Counted from the first letter of the stretch, positions 22,601 to 34,731 are shown. The stretch: DNA of 64,000 nucleotides from Triatoma infestans (GCA_011037195.1 JAAEAF010006466.1:1-64000); one strand, 5' to 3'. Translations and numbers: made by a program. Notes: generated from the sequence alone by a model not told the origin.

Positions 22601-25600
22601 TGACAAACTTCAGCAGGAAAATTGTAAAATGAAAAACGGTAAGATCACAGAATTTTCTTTGGAATTTGGATGGGAATGTGTCAAATAAAAGTAATAGGTA
22701 TTTATATGTATTGATAATATACGAAATATAAAGAAAACGTCCGGTCCAATTTCGAGAAAGTCACAAAAAAAAATTGAAAAAAAACAGGAAAGTTGCGCTT
22801 CTGGTTGATACTTTTTGCTCGAAACCTTCGAATCAGATGCAGTGGTAGGACCTAAACGGAACATCAAGTTTAAACTTCCTGCAATTTTTCGTTTTCTTAC
22901 TTTCTCTTACTCTTTGTAAGAGGAAGTATTGCGATCTTGTCAAATTTCCGAAATTGAATTTTGTGTACATAGTATGTGTTTTAACAAAATATCTCAAAAA
23001 CGAAAAACCGCACGAAGCTCAAACTTGATGTTCATTTTAGGTACTACAACTGCACATGCACGTGTCACATGGCGCGAAGGTTTCGGGCAAAATCCATCAA
23101 CCGGGAGTGCGACTTTACTGAAGTTTTTTTTGCAGTTTTTTGGATTTTTTTTTTAAAGGCTGTAAAGATTCTCTTTAAATTTCATGTAGTACCTACACAC
23201 ATAAATTTCTATCACTTTTATGTGAAACATTTTCCCGGGAAAATTGATTTTCTGGTGGTTCTGGGGGGAGCAGTAAGGTTAAACTTTCCTCTAAAGTTCC
23301 ACATTCGTACATTGTGTGGTTCTTGAACCATCAGCGAATGTTCGAGTCGGTTCGAGACCTTATTGTGAGATCTCTCAATTTACTTTGTCCACACGTAGCT
23401 CAGTAAGATGCTCTTGGTTTGAGTGATTTTAGGCCTCAGGCACGGTTATTGTTTACTTAGTTTTGCCTCAACCTTTTTTGGTGAAGGGGCCTGTTGCATT
23501 ACAATATACACGGTCTGTTGTGCTATGCCCTTCGATGCCGTAGGCTAGCCTACAGCACTCCCACCAAGTTAAGTCCCTGAGGAATCTTATATCCTGGAGG
23601 GCTCTAGGGATAACAAAGGAGCTCAATACTATACAATAATGGCTGTCTGACTACCAGAAAAGATTACAATCTCCTGATGCCTGAGGTTAAATTGAATGCG
23701 CCTTCCAATTGCGTATATCTCCGTTTGGGAGAATGCTGGAAACCCATGGGTTCCGGGTGTTTGGTGCTTGGCCCAACTACCCCCGCCTCAGTTACCTCGA
23801 GAGTCATAGACCCGTCTATGTACCATTTAATGGCATGAACATTGATACCCACCAGAGCGAATCCATCGCTCCACTCTTTCTTGGTCCCCAGTTCAAAGAA
23901 AACTTCTTAGTGAAGCTGTATTTCTTAATCATACATTCGCTAGGGATATTCCAGGTAAAGGAGTCCGCAGGTGGGGATCACCACTCTCTAGCACTCAAGT
24001 CTCCCTCTCGATCTCTCACTTTACTTTGCCCACAATAGCTCTATAGGTGCTCTGGGTTTGAGAGATTTTAGGCATCAGGTACTTAGCTTTGTCTTAAGCT
24101 TCTTACGATTTAACCATTTCCCCGTACTTCGAAGGGGATGGGAACATTTTACTCTTCTAACTTTGGATCCCCAAATAGCAATCTTTTTATTATTGGAAAA
24201 ACTCCATGAATTTTCAAGCATCTCTTCCTGGAAGTCGAGCATGGGAGCTTGATCCAAGGCATAAAGTTCGCCTAGTGAAATTGTTGTCTAACGAACAACT
24301 CCACATTAAGGGTAACCCCACATTCTTGAAACCAAAGTACAAGACAAAATAAAAATTATTTAATTTAAAAATTAATAAAATAAGTGGATATGTTTTAAGT
24401 AAAATACAGTAATTAAAGTTTCTATTTTAAATTATCTAAGGTATTCATTTAATCCATCCATAAATAATACTAACAGTACACAAGTGTGAAGTAGTATGTC
24501 TTATAATAGTATAGAATAGAATATATTTATTTGACTCATAAGGAATAAATCCTATAGCCATAAGTTTGGACATTAACAAAAACAAAAAAAAAAATACAAT
24601 AAAACAAGATTATGCAGATTACATTATCATAATTTAACTATAAGAATAAATGAAACTAAGGTAATTACAAAATCTTCGTACAGAAGAAAAGCAGACTATT
24701 ATGTATAAATCAAAACAAAATACAACTGAACAACAAGCAAAAAAAAAAAAAAACCATCTTAGAATAAAATAAACCAAATCGTAAATTTCTTATATTTAAA
24801 CTATGTACACTGTATACAAACAAACCATTCAATTTATCTATTGTATCTATTGTTAACAGTTGTATCAGCTGATCTGTTTTGTTTGGAACTTTATTTATAA
24901 ATCTTTTTAAATGTTTATTTCTATATATATTAAATACGCCGGACATTCTAATATGAAATATAGTATGACATCCTTTTTATTGTTTAAACAAAATTTACAG
25001 TTCTCATCCTAATGAAATTGATATTTTTACCTTTGAAATAAATATTACAATGTTTCGTATTTGCATTCTAAGTTGGGATACAAGTCTTAATTTCGTTATA
25101 TTACAATTAAATTTTAAATAAGATTCGCAACCGTGAAGAGTACTAGCGGTAAAGCGGTAAATCTGGTTGTATGATGAATTTAAAACTGAATTTATATCTT
25201 TACTAATTAAATGGTTTTCAAGTTATTGAAAGTATTAAGTTTTTCTTTCTTCATCATGTCCACGTGTTGCCCTTCCTATAATTGAGAAGACCTACAGAAA
25301 ACGGAATATTTCTCATTTCGTAGGCCCAATTAAAAAGGAATCAAAGTAGATTGCATGAGGCCTAATAGTTTAAAATAGCAGTTTCGGTAAACGGTTATCT
25401 GGCATAGACAGTAATTTAAGCCACCACTGATACATTTTTTTAAACACTCGAAATTTACAATGGATTCTACCAATTTCAAGGCGAACATAGCAGTTCGGGA
25501 TATTTTTCTGCAGGTGGAGAAATGTTTTTAGAAAGTTTAATTGACACCGTTCAATCGTCTCTAAACACTTGTATGCCCCACATGGAATTAAATAACTGCA

Positions 25601-28600
25601 CTTTGGTCAACAGTTCGATTTACAATGTTTCAGAATTTCTAAAATCGCCGAATTGGCTTTTTTAAGAAAAATGTCTCCCGTTCGCGTGAATTTTCCTGAC
25701 GAAACATAGGAACACCTAGATATGTGAATGATTTTTCGCAATCTATGCTATTATTGTTAAAAGTAAAATTTTTATGCTTGTTCAAACGACCTTTATGAAG
25801 TGGGACTATTTTAGTTTTTTTAACATTAACTGATAAATTATTTAATTCGCAATATTTCCCTAATATTTTCAACTTTGATTGGGCGCCAGCTCATGAGTAT
25901 GCCAAAATAACTATATCGTCTGCATATAAGTGTAATATCAGATCTCTATTATTGTAAATATTTAAACCTTGGGCTCCTTGGGCTTTGAAGTAATCCATTA
26001 AATCGGAAATGAATAAATTGAAAATTAAAGGGGAAAGAACCCTGCAAAACCGCGGCTATAACAGGAATTTCATTAGAAAGTTTGTCAGATATAACCACCG
26101 ACGCGTATTCATACATCTAATAAAATACATCTAAAAATCTAATATATTTCACACTTACGCCCAATTTAAACAATTTATGCCATAAAATATTATGACAGAG
26201 TCGAATGCTTTCTTTAAATCAAAAAATGTAGCCCAAACTTTCCTTTTTTGGTGATATAATTGAATGTTAATAATTGAGCAAAGTGTAAATATTGCGTCCG
26301 TGCAACCTCGTCCGTTCCGAATTCGCTCTTCTGGACTAACTTGATTGTTTTCAGCCCAGGTATTAAGCCTAATATATAAAATTGAAGTTAAAATTTTTAC
26401 TACAGTGTTAAAAATCGAAATACCTCTATAGTTACCTGGATCTATCTTATTATCTGATTTAAATAATAATTTGTTTTATTTTAGCCCAAGTAGAAGGAAT
26501 ATCCTCACTACATCATATTTTATTTAATAAATGCAATAAATAATGTTCCCAAGCAGGTGGCAGCATTGGGTATCATAATCCAGCCCAACCGCTTTGTTAA
26601 TTTTAAATTTTCATCAAGTGAAATTTCATCATGCAACTCGAGACATAAGAAACCGAAATATGAGTTCTCATTTTTTAGTAATGGCACACAGATTGATTCG
26701 TAATACACTTCCCAATCATGAATAGGTATAGAATTAGAAACACTATTTTTAATGCGAAATTTTAATATTATACTCCAAAAATCCGATGGGTTGCGCACAT
26801 TATGTAATTTGGCTTTAATCTCTTCAAGTTGAGAAGCTTTACACAATTTTATCAAATTTTTACATTTACATTTACAAATTTGCTCCAATACATCAGTCCT
26901 ATAATTTTTTTTAATTAGATTTTTGTTCTGTTTGCTTAATTCCCGTTTCGCATTAACACATTCAAAATTAAACCAGGGTGTATTTCTACTTTTCTCCGAA
27001 CTATTATAAGTACGCTTTAAATATAGCATTCCTGAAATTTATAAACAATTTTGTAAAGTTGATATAAAATATCATAAAATTCCTCGGTAGATGTAGTACT
27101 AAAGTAAACATTATCTGATAAGCTGAGAATCACATTAAATTTAGCTAAATTCGTTTTACATCTGTTTATACGCCAAATATTAGTATCATTATTTAAATTG
27201 AAATTATTACATTTTAATTGAAAATTTATCTTTAAAACACAGACTTGATGATCACTTATAGGCGAGATATTATTTATTTGAAAATTACTAATATAATCAA
27301 TCAAACCTGTAGAAGTCCAGACTAAATCCCCTACACTGCACCCCTGTTTACCAATAAATTATATTTAACCTGGTCTGTCTCCCATTGACATGGCATTACA
27401 CAAAAATAGTCCTAAATTTTCCATTATATCTACCCAGCGGGACCCTCTATGATTGGTTATTTTATCAGAAGATAATCTACTAGAAAAACGGCTTCATCTA
27501 AGGAGTTAAGTTCACCTAAACGGACCTTAAAATCCCCACCAATAATTAAATTAGAATCGGGGTGAATCTTTTAGATTAGAAGACTGCTTTTAAGTCGGAT
27601 AAAAATAAATCAGTAAAATTATCAAAATAATGACCAGATCTCCAATACACTGCACCCAAAATAAAAGAATGAGATTCAATTTTACCAGAGACAGATCCAC
27701 CTTTCATTAGACACCACCGGTGTCACTTGACACTTGAACTCTTCTTAATGAATACAGCCAAGCCTCCACTCGCTCTTCCCACGTTAGATGTTTCACCGCC
27801 TTTGACCAGTAACAGTTGAAATCTTAAAAAAACAGAAGGTACAGCCGTCAGTTCAGAATGAAGCCAGGTTTCCATTAAACATATAATATCTAACCCAATC
27901 AAGTAGTATATCTCCGCAGCACACAAATTGAATAGAGTTCCGAAGCCAGTCATATTCCAAAATCCAATCTTCAATGCCTGATTGCATGTAATATTTACTT
28001 TTTTTGGAAGTGTTTTGCTCTTGGGACTTCCAGTTTTTATTTTTTCGCTTTTTTTTTTTTGCTGTAACTCTTGCCAGATCTATCAGAATCAGCTGGCGGG
28101 ATATCCGAATCACCTTCAATAGAGAAAATTTCACTACCACCTTCATCTCTATCTGAGCCTCTCTCTAACGGAAATAGATCTTTTTTGAGTTCTTATTATT
28201 GATGGCCGGGTTTCCTTGAGTTTTCCTCGTACGAAGAATGCCATATCTATACTAAAGGAAATTAATTATAATAGCCTTCATATAATCTTTTCCTTTCAGA
28301 TAGAGATTATATATTTCTGTACTCATGTTCTCTGAGATATAAATTGGAACTGATGCATCAATTAATTGCAACTGATTATTAACTGATGCATTAGCGATAT
28401 ATTAGTCGTAAGTATCTCTTTTCCCTCTGCAAGCTTTCAAAAAATTCATTTTATCTTAATTTCGTTAAAATTTAATCAGTATAGGAGTAAAAATTTAGTA
28501 TGATTACTTTCTCTAACTGCTGTTACAGGAAGTATTGTAATGGTGTCAAATTTTCGAAATTGAGTTTTTACCGGATATATCCGTTTTGAGGTCACCTGAG

Positions 28601-29423
28601 TTCAAAAAAGTGGTTTTTAGCCATTGGTCCGTGTGTGGGGGTGGGGATGGGGAGCATATCTCAAAAAAGAAAATCGCAGAATGTTGAAACTTAATATTTC
28701 TTTAAAGTGCTACCAGGAGACCTGAGAATAACCTTTTCGTAAAAATCGGTCAACCGGAAGCGCCACTTTACCAAATGTTTTGTTGTTCAGTTTTTTGTGA
28801 TTTTCTCCATAAAAATATATATCAGTTACACAAACAATGAGCTACTATATTTATTTGAAACATTTCTCCGGCCAGTTCATTTAAGGGGACTTTTGGTGAT
28901 TGGTGAGGGGGTGACGATTTCCGCTAAAGTGCTGTCATAGTTGATTATACAATTCTATCATCTAAACAAAATTAATTAGAAATAAACAGATGGACAAAAT
29001 TCCGATTTTCAAGAAAATCAGTGAACCGGAAGTGCTTTTTTACTGACCAGGTTTTTCAGCTTTTGCGATTTCCTCCATAAAAAACACCGACGAATTTCAT
29101 TAAATTTGCTGTACTAACTAAAAACTTGTCGGTTGCAATTTTGTAAAGTTACTGCAGTAAGACAAAGTTATATGAGTGTTTCACACTAGATTTTTTTTAT
29201 TTTATTGCATTTTAATTTTATTATATGTGTTATATAAATTTACATTATACGTATATATATAGATATACATATATTTATACATTATATATTTTCTTCTTTT
29301 CTTCTCAGTGATTTATGCAATCTTTTGTTTTGATTTATGATGTTTGTTAATTGATCATTTAAACCTAGGTCTTTGCTATGTAAATTTTCTATAAGCAAAT
29401 AAATAAATAAAAATAATATTTAA

Positions 29424-29456
<33 letters not shown>

Positions 29457-30624
29457 GGCCACAAGGGCGGAGAAACTTCCAGCAATGTGTCGAGGAAAAA
29501 TTAAATCTGGAAAATACGCTGTATACAAAATTTCTTAGCGTGCTGCAGAAGAAAAATGCTACTATAATAAATTTAAAAAGAAAATTAGCGGGTGATTCAT
29601 TTTTAAGTTAATCTTATTCCTACGGATGAATCAAGGAGTCGAGAATTTTTTTTTCGTTTAATTAATAACGCTGTTGGCCCTAGCTTTGACCTCCAAGTGC
29701 GTGGCCTTTGTGTGCCTTCTGGCGTGTCCTCATCAGGAGGACATCTTTGGTCACATTGGCTGGATGGTGTTAAGGTACTGACTCAGCTAGGATACCGAAG
29801 CTGCTTGCCTTCCATAAATCAAACTGAATTCCAATGGACTTCTCTCTTCGTTATACAAGGAGACATTGAAATACCAACGTTGTCAACTCCCGTGCCCACT
29901 GTTCCACGTTCATAATACGGGTTAGACATGAGAATTGAAGTCTCCATGTCCTGAAAAGGACATGACATATAGCTAGCTGCCTGTAGAAGATCGGGTGGAT
30001 CACTGTCTGCAGCCAGTAGGGGCTTATTGTGCAAACTCTTTAGGTCTAGTATGAAAAACTTCCCTTCTTTATGAGGGTGAGGGCTTTCCCAACCAGCTTT
30101 TTTTGCGCTATTAATTCTCCTCTGGTCTCAATGTGCCAAGATTTCATTGAAAACAGTGACCCATTCCTGTTCCTTCCTGTCTGAAAATAGACCCGCAGCT
30201 CTAGACCTACCATCCATTCTGAAACCTTCCACATAACACCGGAAATAATTATTAGGTATCACACCAGGCGACCCAATGTTCCCTAGAAGAGAACGAGAAA
30301 CGAACAAACCTCAAATAACATTTGGAAATATAAAGTCACCGATTCCCCCAAAACTCCATAAAATCCTGCTTAGAAGTTGCACTTCCGGTTAATAGATTTT
30401 CTTCAAATTTGGCATAGTGTCTTGTAGAGTTTTTTGACCACTCACACATAAAGGGTCTGAATTTCAAGTCAAAGCTTTAACTATTCTGACTCAGAGGCAG
30501 CAGAACTAACTATATTTCCTCTATTGTTCTAGATAACATGCTAGAATCAAGATGCGATCTGGGTGAAGACAACGTTCAAGATGTCGATATATATGAAAAA
30601 CCTGGAACTTCCAAAAAATTCTGA
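19637..30624 (+). CDS. XRCC4: XRCC4-like non-homologous end-joining protein, 5 exons
   Basis: XRCC4 scaffolds DNA ligase IV in non-homologous end joining in the nucleus. Exons: 19637-19765, 21111-21308, 22527-22638, 29453-29591, 30533-30624. The first two encode a head domain with the family pattern (VWHNDYIDLTLIGFKSAW; later GTLTWFKVV). Exon 3 starts a coiled coil (REQIDKLQQEN) and exon 4 continues it (NFQQCVEEKLNLENTLYTKF), aligning without gaps to the vertebrate stalk. Exon 5 ends GTSKKF then TGA, with AATAAA at 30655. Predicted length is about 222 residues, shorter than the roughly 330 of vertebrates, so most of the C-terminal tail is absent. Exon 3 ends in phase 1 but the homologous frame of exon 4 needs one base fewer: an extra A directly after the acceptor AG, next to a long T run. 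This is a real frameshift or an assembly error. ATG chosen as the first in frame. Confidence 0.84.
20050..20812 (-). mobile_element. Tc1-like transposon relic in XRCC4 intron 1
   Basis: Inverted ends AATATCCGGACAAA (about 20051) and TTTGTCCGGATATT (about 20795-20809). Minus-strand translation gives pieces of a Tc1 transposase N-terminal half: DKRHILKTVREDLRLSAPKI, then WDEVIF before the point where the catalytic SDES block would follow. Several stops and a missing second half show an internally deleted, dead copy. Confidence 0.75.
21340..22180. repeat. Intronic repeats in XRCC4 intron 2
   Basis: 21350-21660 is GC-richer sequence that I do not recognise. 21700-22180 is family A in reverse orientation, including a (TG)n run at 21880-21906. 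22190-22500 is unassigned. Confidence 0.45.
22640..23340. repeat. Family A, two back-to-back fragments with palindromic junction
   Basis: 22640-22880 reads forward and 22900-23340 reads in reverse. They meet at ACTTTCTCTTACTCTTTGTAAGAGGAAGT-type text around 22901-22931, a near-palindrome that marks family A ends elsewhere (28.5, 34.65, 35.62, 60.53 kb). Confidence 0.6.
23372..24400. mobile_element. LINE relic with RNase H and a repeated 3'-end module
   Basis: Minus strand 23900-23664 encodes a decayed RNase H start (KWYIDGSMT, then AGVVGPSTKHPEPMG), as found at the end of I/R1-type LINE ORF2. A module beginning CTCTCAATTTACTTTGTCCA occurs at 23377-23460 and again at 24012-24110 on the plus strand. 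The longer copy (24012-24400) also matches 51430-51900 in reverse (ACATTTTACTCTTCTAACTT, then AAGGCATAAAGTTCGCC). The order and orientation of the parts suggest rearrangement or nested insertion. Confidence 0.65.
24500..28150 (-). mobile_element. Decayed LINE ORF2, antisense inside XRCC4 intron 3
   Basis: Minus-strand order: endonuclease start ALKIGFWNMTGFG (about 27980), GGDFKVRLGELNS (about 27540) and ISDHQVCVLK (about 27255); then pre-RT TPWFNFECVNAKREL (about 26970); then RT with HLYADDIVILA (about 25920); then a C-terminal Cys region near 24950; then a 3' tail rich in ATTCTATTC near 24500. Many stops and frameshifts. It belongs to the same broad CR1/Jockey type as the LINE at 10.9 kb but is far older and of a different family. 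Confidence 0.85.
28480..29430. repeat. Family A fragment and retroelement-like A-rich tail
   Basis: 28480-29200 is family A in reverse orientation, starting at TTACTTTCTCTAACTGC. 29200-29430 ends AAGCAAATAAATAAATAAAA then a poly-T run of about 25 bases (29426-29450), directly before the XRCC4 exon 4 acceptor. Confidence 0.5.
29610..30500. other. XRCC4 intron 4: unrecognised repeat-like sequence and family A
   Basis: 29630-30250 is GC-richer and reads like a decayed retroelement, but no motif is conclusive in any frame. 30300-30480 is family A (CACTTCCGGTTAATAGATTT). Confidence 0.4.
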
Positions 30625-30654
30625 TTCTTTTTTTTTTAATTGTAAAATGTATTT

Positions 30655-30660
30655 AATAAA
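30655..30660 (+). promoter_or_regulatory. Poly(A) signal of the XRCC4-like gene
   Basis: AATAAA lies 31 bases after the XRCC4 stop codon in an AT-rich 3' flank. Gypsy-like sequence begins about 120 bases further on, so the transcript probably ends here. Confidence 0.6.
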
Positions 30661-30779
30661 ATATAAAAGTATTTGTTGACCGTTGATGAATTATGTTATG
30701 AAGAAATTTGATGAGAATCGGTCAAGAAAGAAACATTCAGTTATGCCAACGTTTTGACAAAGTTTCCTGTCTTTATAAA

Positions 30780-32970
30780 GGCTTTAATCTAAAAAACAAT
30801 AGAATGAGGAACCGAAAACGATACAGAAGTGCCCCGAAAGCTTTGCACAGTTGGTTGAATGCGTGGGCTCGCAAAGTGGGAGGTAAGAAATCAGGGTCCG
30901 ATATCAGAACTCGGAATAAGAAATCAGCACCCTACTGGAAATCACCATGTGAGGTTGGTTCGGAAACTAACAATTCCCCCCTTTTGTGAACAACTGGTAG
31001 AGAGTCGGGTGGAAATGGGTGAAGGTATGGAAGTAGTGGTGGAGCCGGCACTGCAGCTATTCCAGGGGATCCGAATGGGACGGTGTATAGATAAGGTGAA
31101 GGACGGAGTTGTACATTTGCAGCTCGTGAACCTGTAGACAGCCCCGGTTTCTCTCCCGGCTAGGCAGGTGATGGCGTCAGTCGAGATGTGTCAGCCCTTG
31201 CCGACGATATCGAAGTCAGTGCTCGCGGTGGAGTTGCCGAACCCGGACCCCTAATCCCTCCTAGACCAGGTGTCGGACAAGCTAGCCCATTTAAACGCGC
31301 ACGATGCGAAACCAGTGAGAAGGGTGCTACTTCAACATTTGACCACCTATGAGGAGCCGGATGATCAAGGGTGTACGTGGCCGGTCCTACACAAAATAGA
31401 ACCCGTGCCTTATCATCAACGTCAGATAGCCCTTGGTCAGCACCGGTGGTTCTGGTGAAAAAGAAAAGTCTGGTCGGGGAAGGGAGGTTCCGGTTTTGTA
31501 CAGATTTTCGGGGTCTAAACGAGGTTATGCGTACGGACGCCTATACTCTACCCCTGATACAAGAAACCTGGAAAACTTAGGCCAAAGTAAGTGGTTCTCC
31601 ACTTTAGACGCAAAAGGTGGAGATCTATCAGATCCATATCCGTCCCCAAGACCAAGAGAAGACGGCCTTTACCACCTATGGGGGCCATTATGAGTATCAA
31701 CGCATGGCTTTCGGTCTGGTGAATGCCCGGCGACGTCTCAGCAGGTCATGGATCAGGTCTTGTCCGAGGTAAAGGGTATAAGCTGCTTCGTATCTCTCGA
31801 TGATATTACTATATTAAGTTCGGATTTGGAGTCTCATGCGAAACGACTGGATCAGGTACTTAACCTCCTCGACCGGGCCAACCTCGAGTTAAATCTGGCC
31901 AAATGCTCATTTTCTCAAACGAAAGTGCGGTATACCTCGTGTCGGAAGCCGGAGTACGGCCCGATCGAGAGAAAATCGATGTGATCCGGGGTTTTCCTCC
32001 CCCAACCAACATCCGGGAATTGCGAGGGTTTTTGGGCCTCTCCGGGTACAACCGCCGCTTTATTGACCGATAAGCGATGATCGCTCAGCCCCTTACGACC
32101 TTATTGTGTAAGGAGCACGTGTTTGAGTGGGGCGAGACCCAGCAACGTGCATTCGTCTCGCTCAAAGACGCCCTCAAGTCGGAATCAGTGCTCATCTACC
32201 CTAACATCGCTGAGCCTTTCATTCTGGCAACAGGCGCCTCAGGATAGGCAGTAGGCGCAGTGCTATCCCAGCAGAAGGATGGCCACGAGAGACCCGTGGC
32301 GTACGCCAGCCGACAACTGAGTAATGTAGAGCGAAACTACTCAGTTACTGAAAGGGAAGAGTTCTTAGCGGCCGTCTGGGCCATCCGCCAATTCCGCTGC
32401 GATTTGTTAGGACGCCCTTTCACGTTAATAAAGGACCACGCGGCTTTGAAATGGCTGCTCTCGTTGAAGGACCCTTCCTCCCGACTTATACGGTGGGCGC
32501 TACGCTTAGCAGAATACACTTTCATTGTCGTGCACAAACCTGGGACTAGGCATCAAAACGCGGACGCTCTTAGTTGGGCCGTAAATGGCGTGCAGCGGAC
32601 AATGGCGACTATGGATTGAGTCAACTTTTGGAGGAACAAAAAAAAGTCGTTCGAGCGCTTACGGTTACAACGTAGTGAGAAGGTAGTTCAGGACGGCCGG
32701 GGAATCCTATTGTGGGAAGGCCAGAAAATATTGGTATCTGAAAGCTTAAGGGCCCAGATCCTGCAACTGAACTATGATGCCTGTCGGGCAGGGCACCCCG
32801 GTCAGGAAAGAACCATCGCTAAATTACAAAGGATGTATTACACAGGATGTACAAAGGACGGCGGGAGACCCGCAGTGCAGGCTGGACATGCGCGGAAGTA
32901 CCACTTACCTTGGAAGGGGCCTTGCACAATCGTAGAAGTACTGCCTCCGGTAAACTACCGGATCGAGTAA
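30780..32970 (+). mobile_element. Second Gypsy-type relic: RT, RNase H, integrase remnant
   Basis: Plus-strand Gypsy pol pieces: linker (30960-31137), RT start ([26 protein letters not shown] at about 31495), palm block CFVSLDDITILS near 31790 (tyrosine of YLDD replaced by serine), connection (GFLGLSGYNRRFI), then RNase H from about 32200 (LATGAS, where the first catalytic aspartate is expected but reads glycine; later [16 protein letters not shown]). The integrase zinc-binding start (GHPGQERTIAKLQRMYYT, about 32790) jumps straight to the C-terminal module (LPWKGPCTIVEVLPPVNYRI), so the DDE core is deleted. Several stops and frameshifts. It starts about 120 bases past the XRCC4 poly(A) signal and is dead. 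Confidence 0.88.
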
Positions 32971-33059
32971 CCATCGGGAGAACAATGCTCGTTCATGTCA
33001 ATCGATTAAAACCTGCTGGGCAGCCCGGTAAGCAAGCGGTCGGCGGAGCGAGGACAGTC

Positions 33060-34380
33060 CGCTCTTATTAGGCCGGCGCCAGAGTCACGGCCAGCTGACT
33101 TCACACCTTCCCACATTGATGATGAACCCGATTGCTTTCACTAGACCGCACCGGAAGACTCCGAGGATAGTTGGGAGGGTGACGTGCTCCCCTTGGTGAT
33201 GCAAATGACGGCGGGAGACCCAATCACGTTGTCGAATTCACCGGATGAGAAGCACAATCAGGGCTCCTTCCCAGATGCTGGAGATCCGAAACCGGAGGGG
33301 GATGAAATGCTGCCCTTGACTGTGGAGGTCACGACCTCTAGAGACCGCGAGCAGTAAGTGTTGGCGTTACCATCGGAAACGCTATCATTCCCCGGGAAGC
33401 GAAGGTACCTCCCGGTACATGCCAGATTGTCCCGAACGCGCGGCGCGACCGTGGAGGCGGTTGGTAATAATTGTGGAAGGCTCTGAGGAATCAGAGGCTG
33501 TGGCGGGATTTATAGTATCGCAACGAGTGGTGTCAAAAGGAAGCCTGTGGGAAAGCAGGCTAAATCAAAAAGTGTAGATGGAAGACCCTCTGGATCTGTC
33601 CTACTAGCTTCGCCCTTCGTGATAGGGGAATTGCATCATGCGTGATGGACCTGATGTTGGGAGTATCCGGCCAGCGCTCACCCTGGTGCACCTTTCAGGT
33701 CGTCAAGGAAAACTTCCAGCCTTACTGGATATGGTACGCTCAGGAGGGCATCTGGATTTATAGTCTATCGCAACCAACACGTTGGTCCTACTACTGCCGA
33801 GACCATGGGCCAGGGAGAACTACTGATAGAATATTGGCTGGCGTGGGTATGATAAGAGTGGCAGAGGACTGTACCATGCGTTTCCCAACACTATTAACTA
33901 CTACCAAACAGGCGGGGAACAACTCGTTGGAACTTACTTCATCAAATCATACCGAAGTAGGACTGGGGGGACAACCATCCTAAATGAGACAGAGGGAGGC
34001 CTCATTTCTGAGGTTGTCGCATCGGCGGCCAATCCACAAGACGTAATGAATCTACCAGACGAAGAGGAGGTCAGCATCGCCACTAGTGTAAGGGTATTGA
34101 TGGCACGGCCCAGAAATGGAAAGAGGCCCAGGTGCAGCGGAAGCTGGTGACGAGTGGTATAGCTGTCAGCGGCCTGATCCTGGTGGCCATTCTGGTGATT
34201 ACCCCTGTAATATACTGCCACCATCAACATCTACGACGCCAAAGAGAGCAGGACACTGGTATGAACCCATCACTGGTCATTTACGGATGCCGCCTGGTAC
34301 CACCATCGCAACAACCGTAGAAGCCAGCCAGCCAGCTGGAGAGGCTTGCAACATCGACAGCAGCAACGAATGAAGGATAG
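33060..34380 (+). pseudogene. Env-like ORF remnant of the second Gypsy element
   Basis: Downstream of pol and before the putative 3' LTR, broken frames at 33642-33983 and 34116-34373 include a hydrophobic segment (GLILVAILVITPVIYC, about 34170-34215) followed by basic residues, as in the C-terminal membrane anchor of envelope-like proteins of insect Gypsy elements. Stops and frame changes throughout. The assignment rests on position and the membrane segment, not on a clear sequence match. It could not yield an intact protein as it stands. Confidence 0.5.
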
Positions 34381-34462
34381 GGGTGGCACCGGTTCTTCTT
34401 CGGAATGCTCCCGGGAAAAGCGTCCTTTTCAAGAGGAGGGCCGCTTTTGGAAACCGGGGGTT

Positions 34463-34600
34463 ATTGTGACGGGGAACGGATTGTTGTGCGGGGGAGCCTC
34501 GGTGCGGCTGGTGGGGTAAGTGGCCCGCAAAGAGATAAGCGTAAATGAGAGACGAGTCAGTGTGTGATTGAGTGCTGGACAGAGATGTCAGAGCAGTCGC
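34463..34600 (+). repeat. Start of 3' LTR of the second Gypsy element (truncated)
   Basis: A G-rich, PPT-like run (AAACCGGGGG) precedes TGTGACGGGGAACGG, a typical TG start. The GC-rich LTR sequence runs to about 34600, where family A sequence (AACATGTATTTCCGAAACTC) cuts it off. No second LTR copy is present for comparison. Confidence 0.5.
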
Positions 34601-34725
34601 TCAAAACATGTATTTCCGAAACTCAATTTCGAAAGTTTGGGTCGGTCGCAATACTTCCTCTCACTAGGAGTACTGTAATAAATAAGGGCAGTTAAATAAA
34701 TTTTCATACAAAATTTCGGGAAATA

Positions 34726-34731
34726 TTTATT
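34726..34731 (-). promoter_or_regulatory. Poly(A) signal of transaldolase
   Basis: Read on the minus strand this is AATAAA, about 107 bases after the transaldolase TAA. It is the first such hexamer in an AT-rich 3' UTR and lies just before repeat sequence shared with other sites. Confidence 0.6.

Noticed and set aside
30708..31137. Two plus frames after XRCC4 as extra XRCC4 exons
   Set aside because: They follow the poly(A) signal and the second one matches the Gypsy protease-RT linker.
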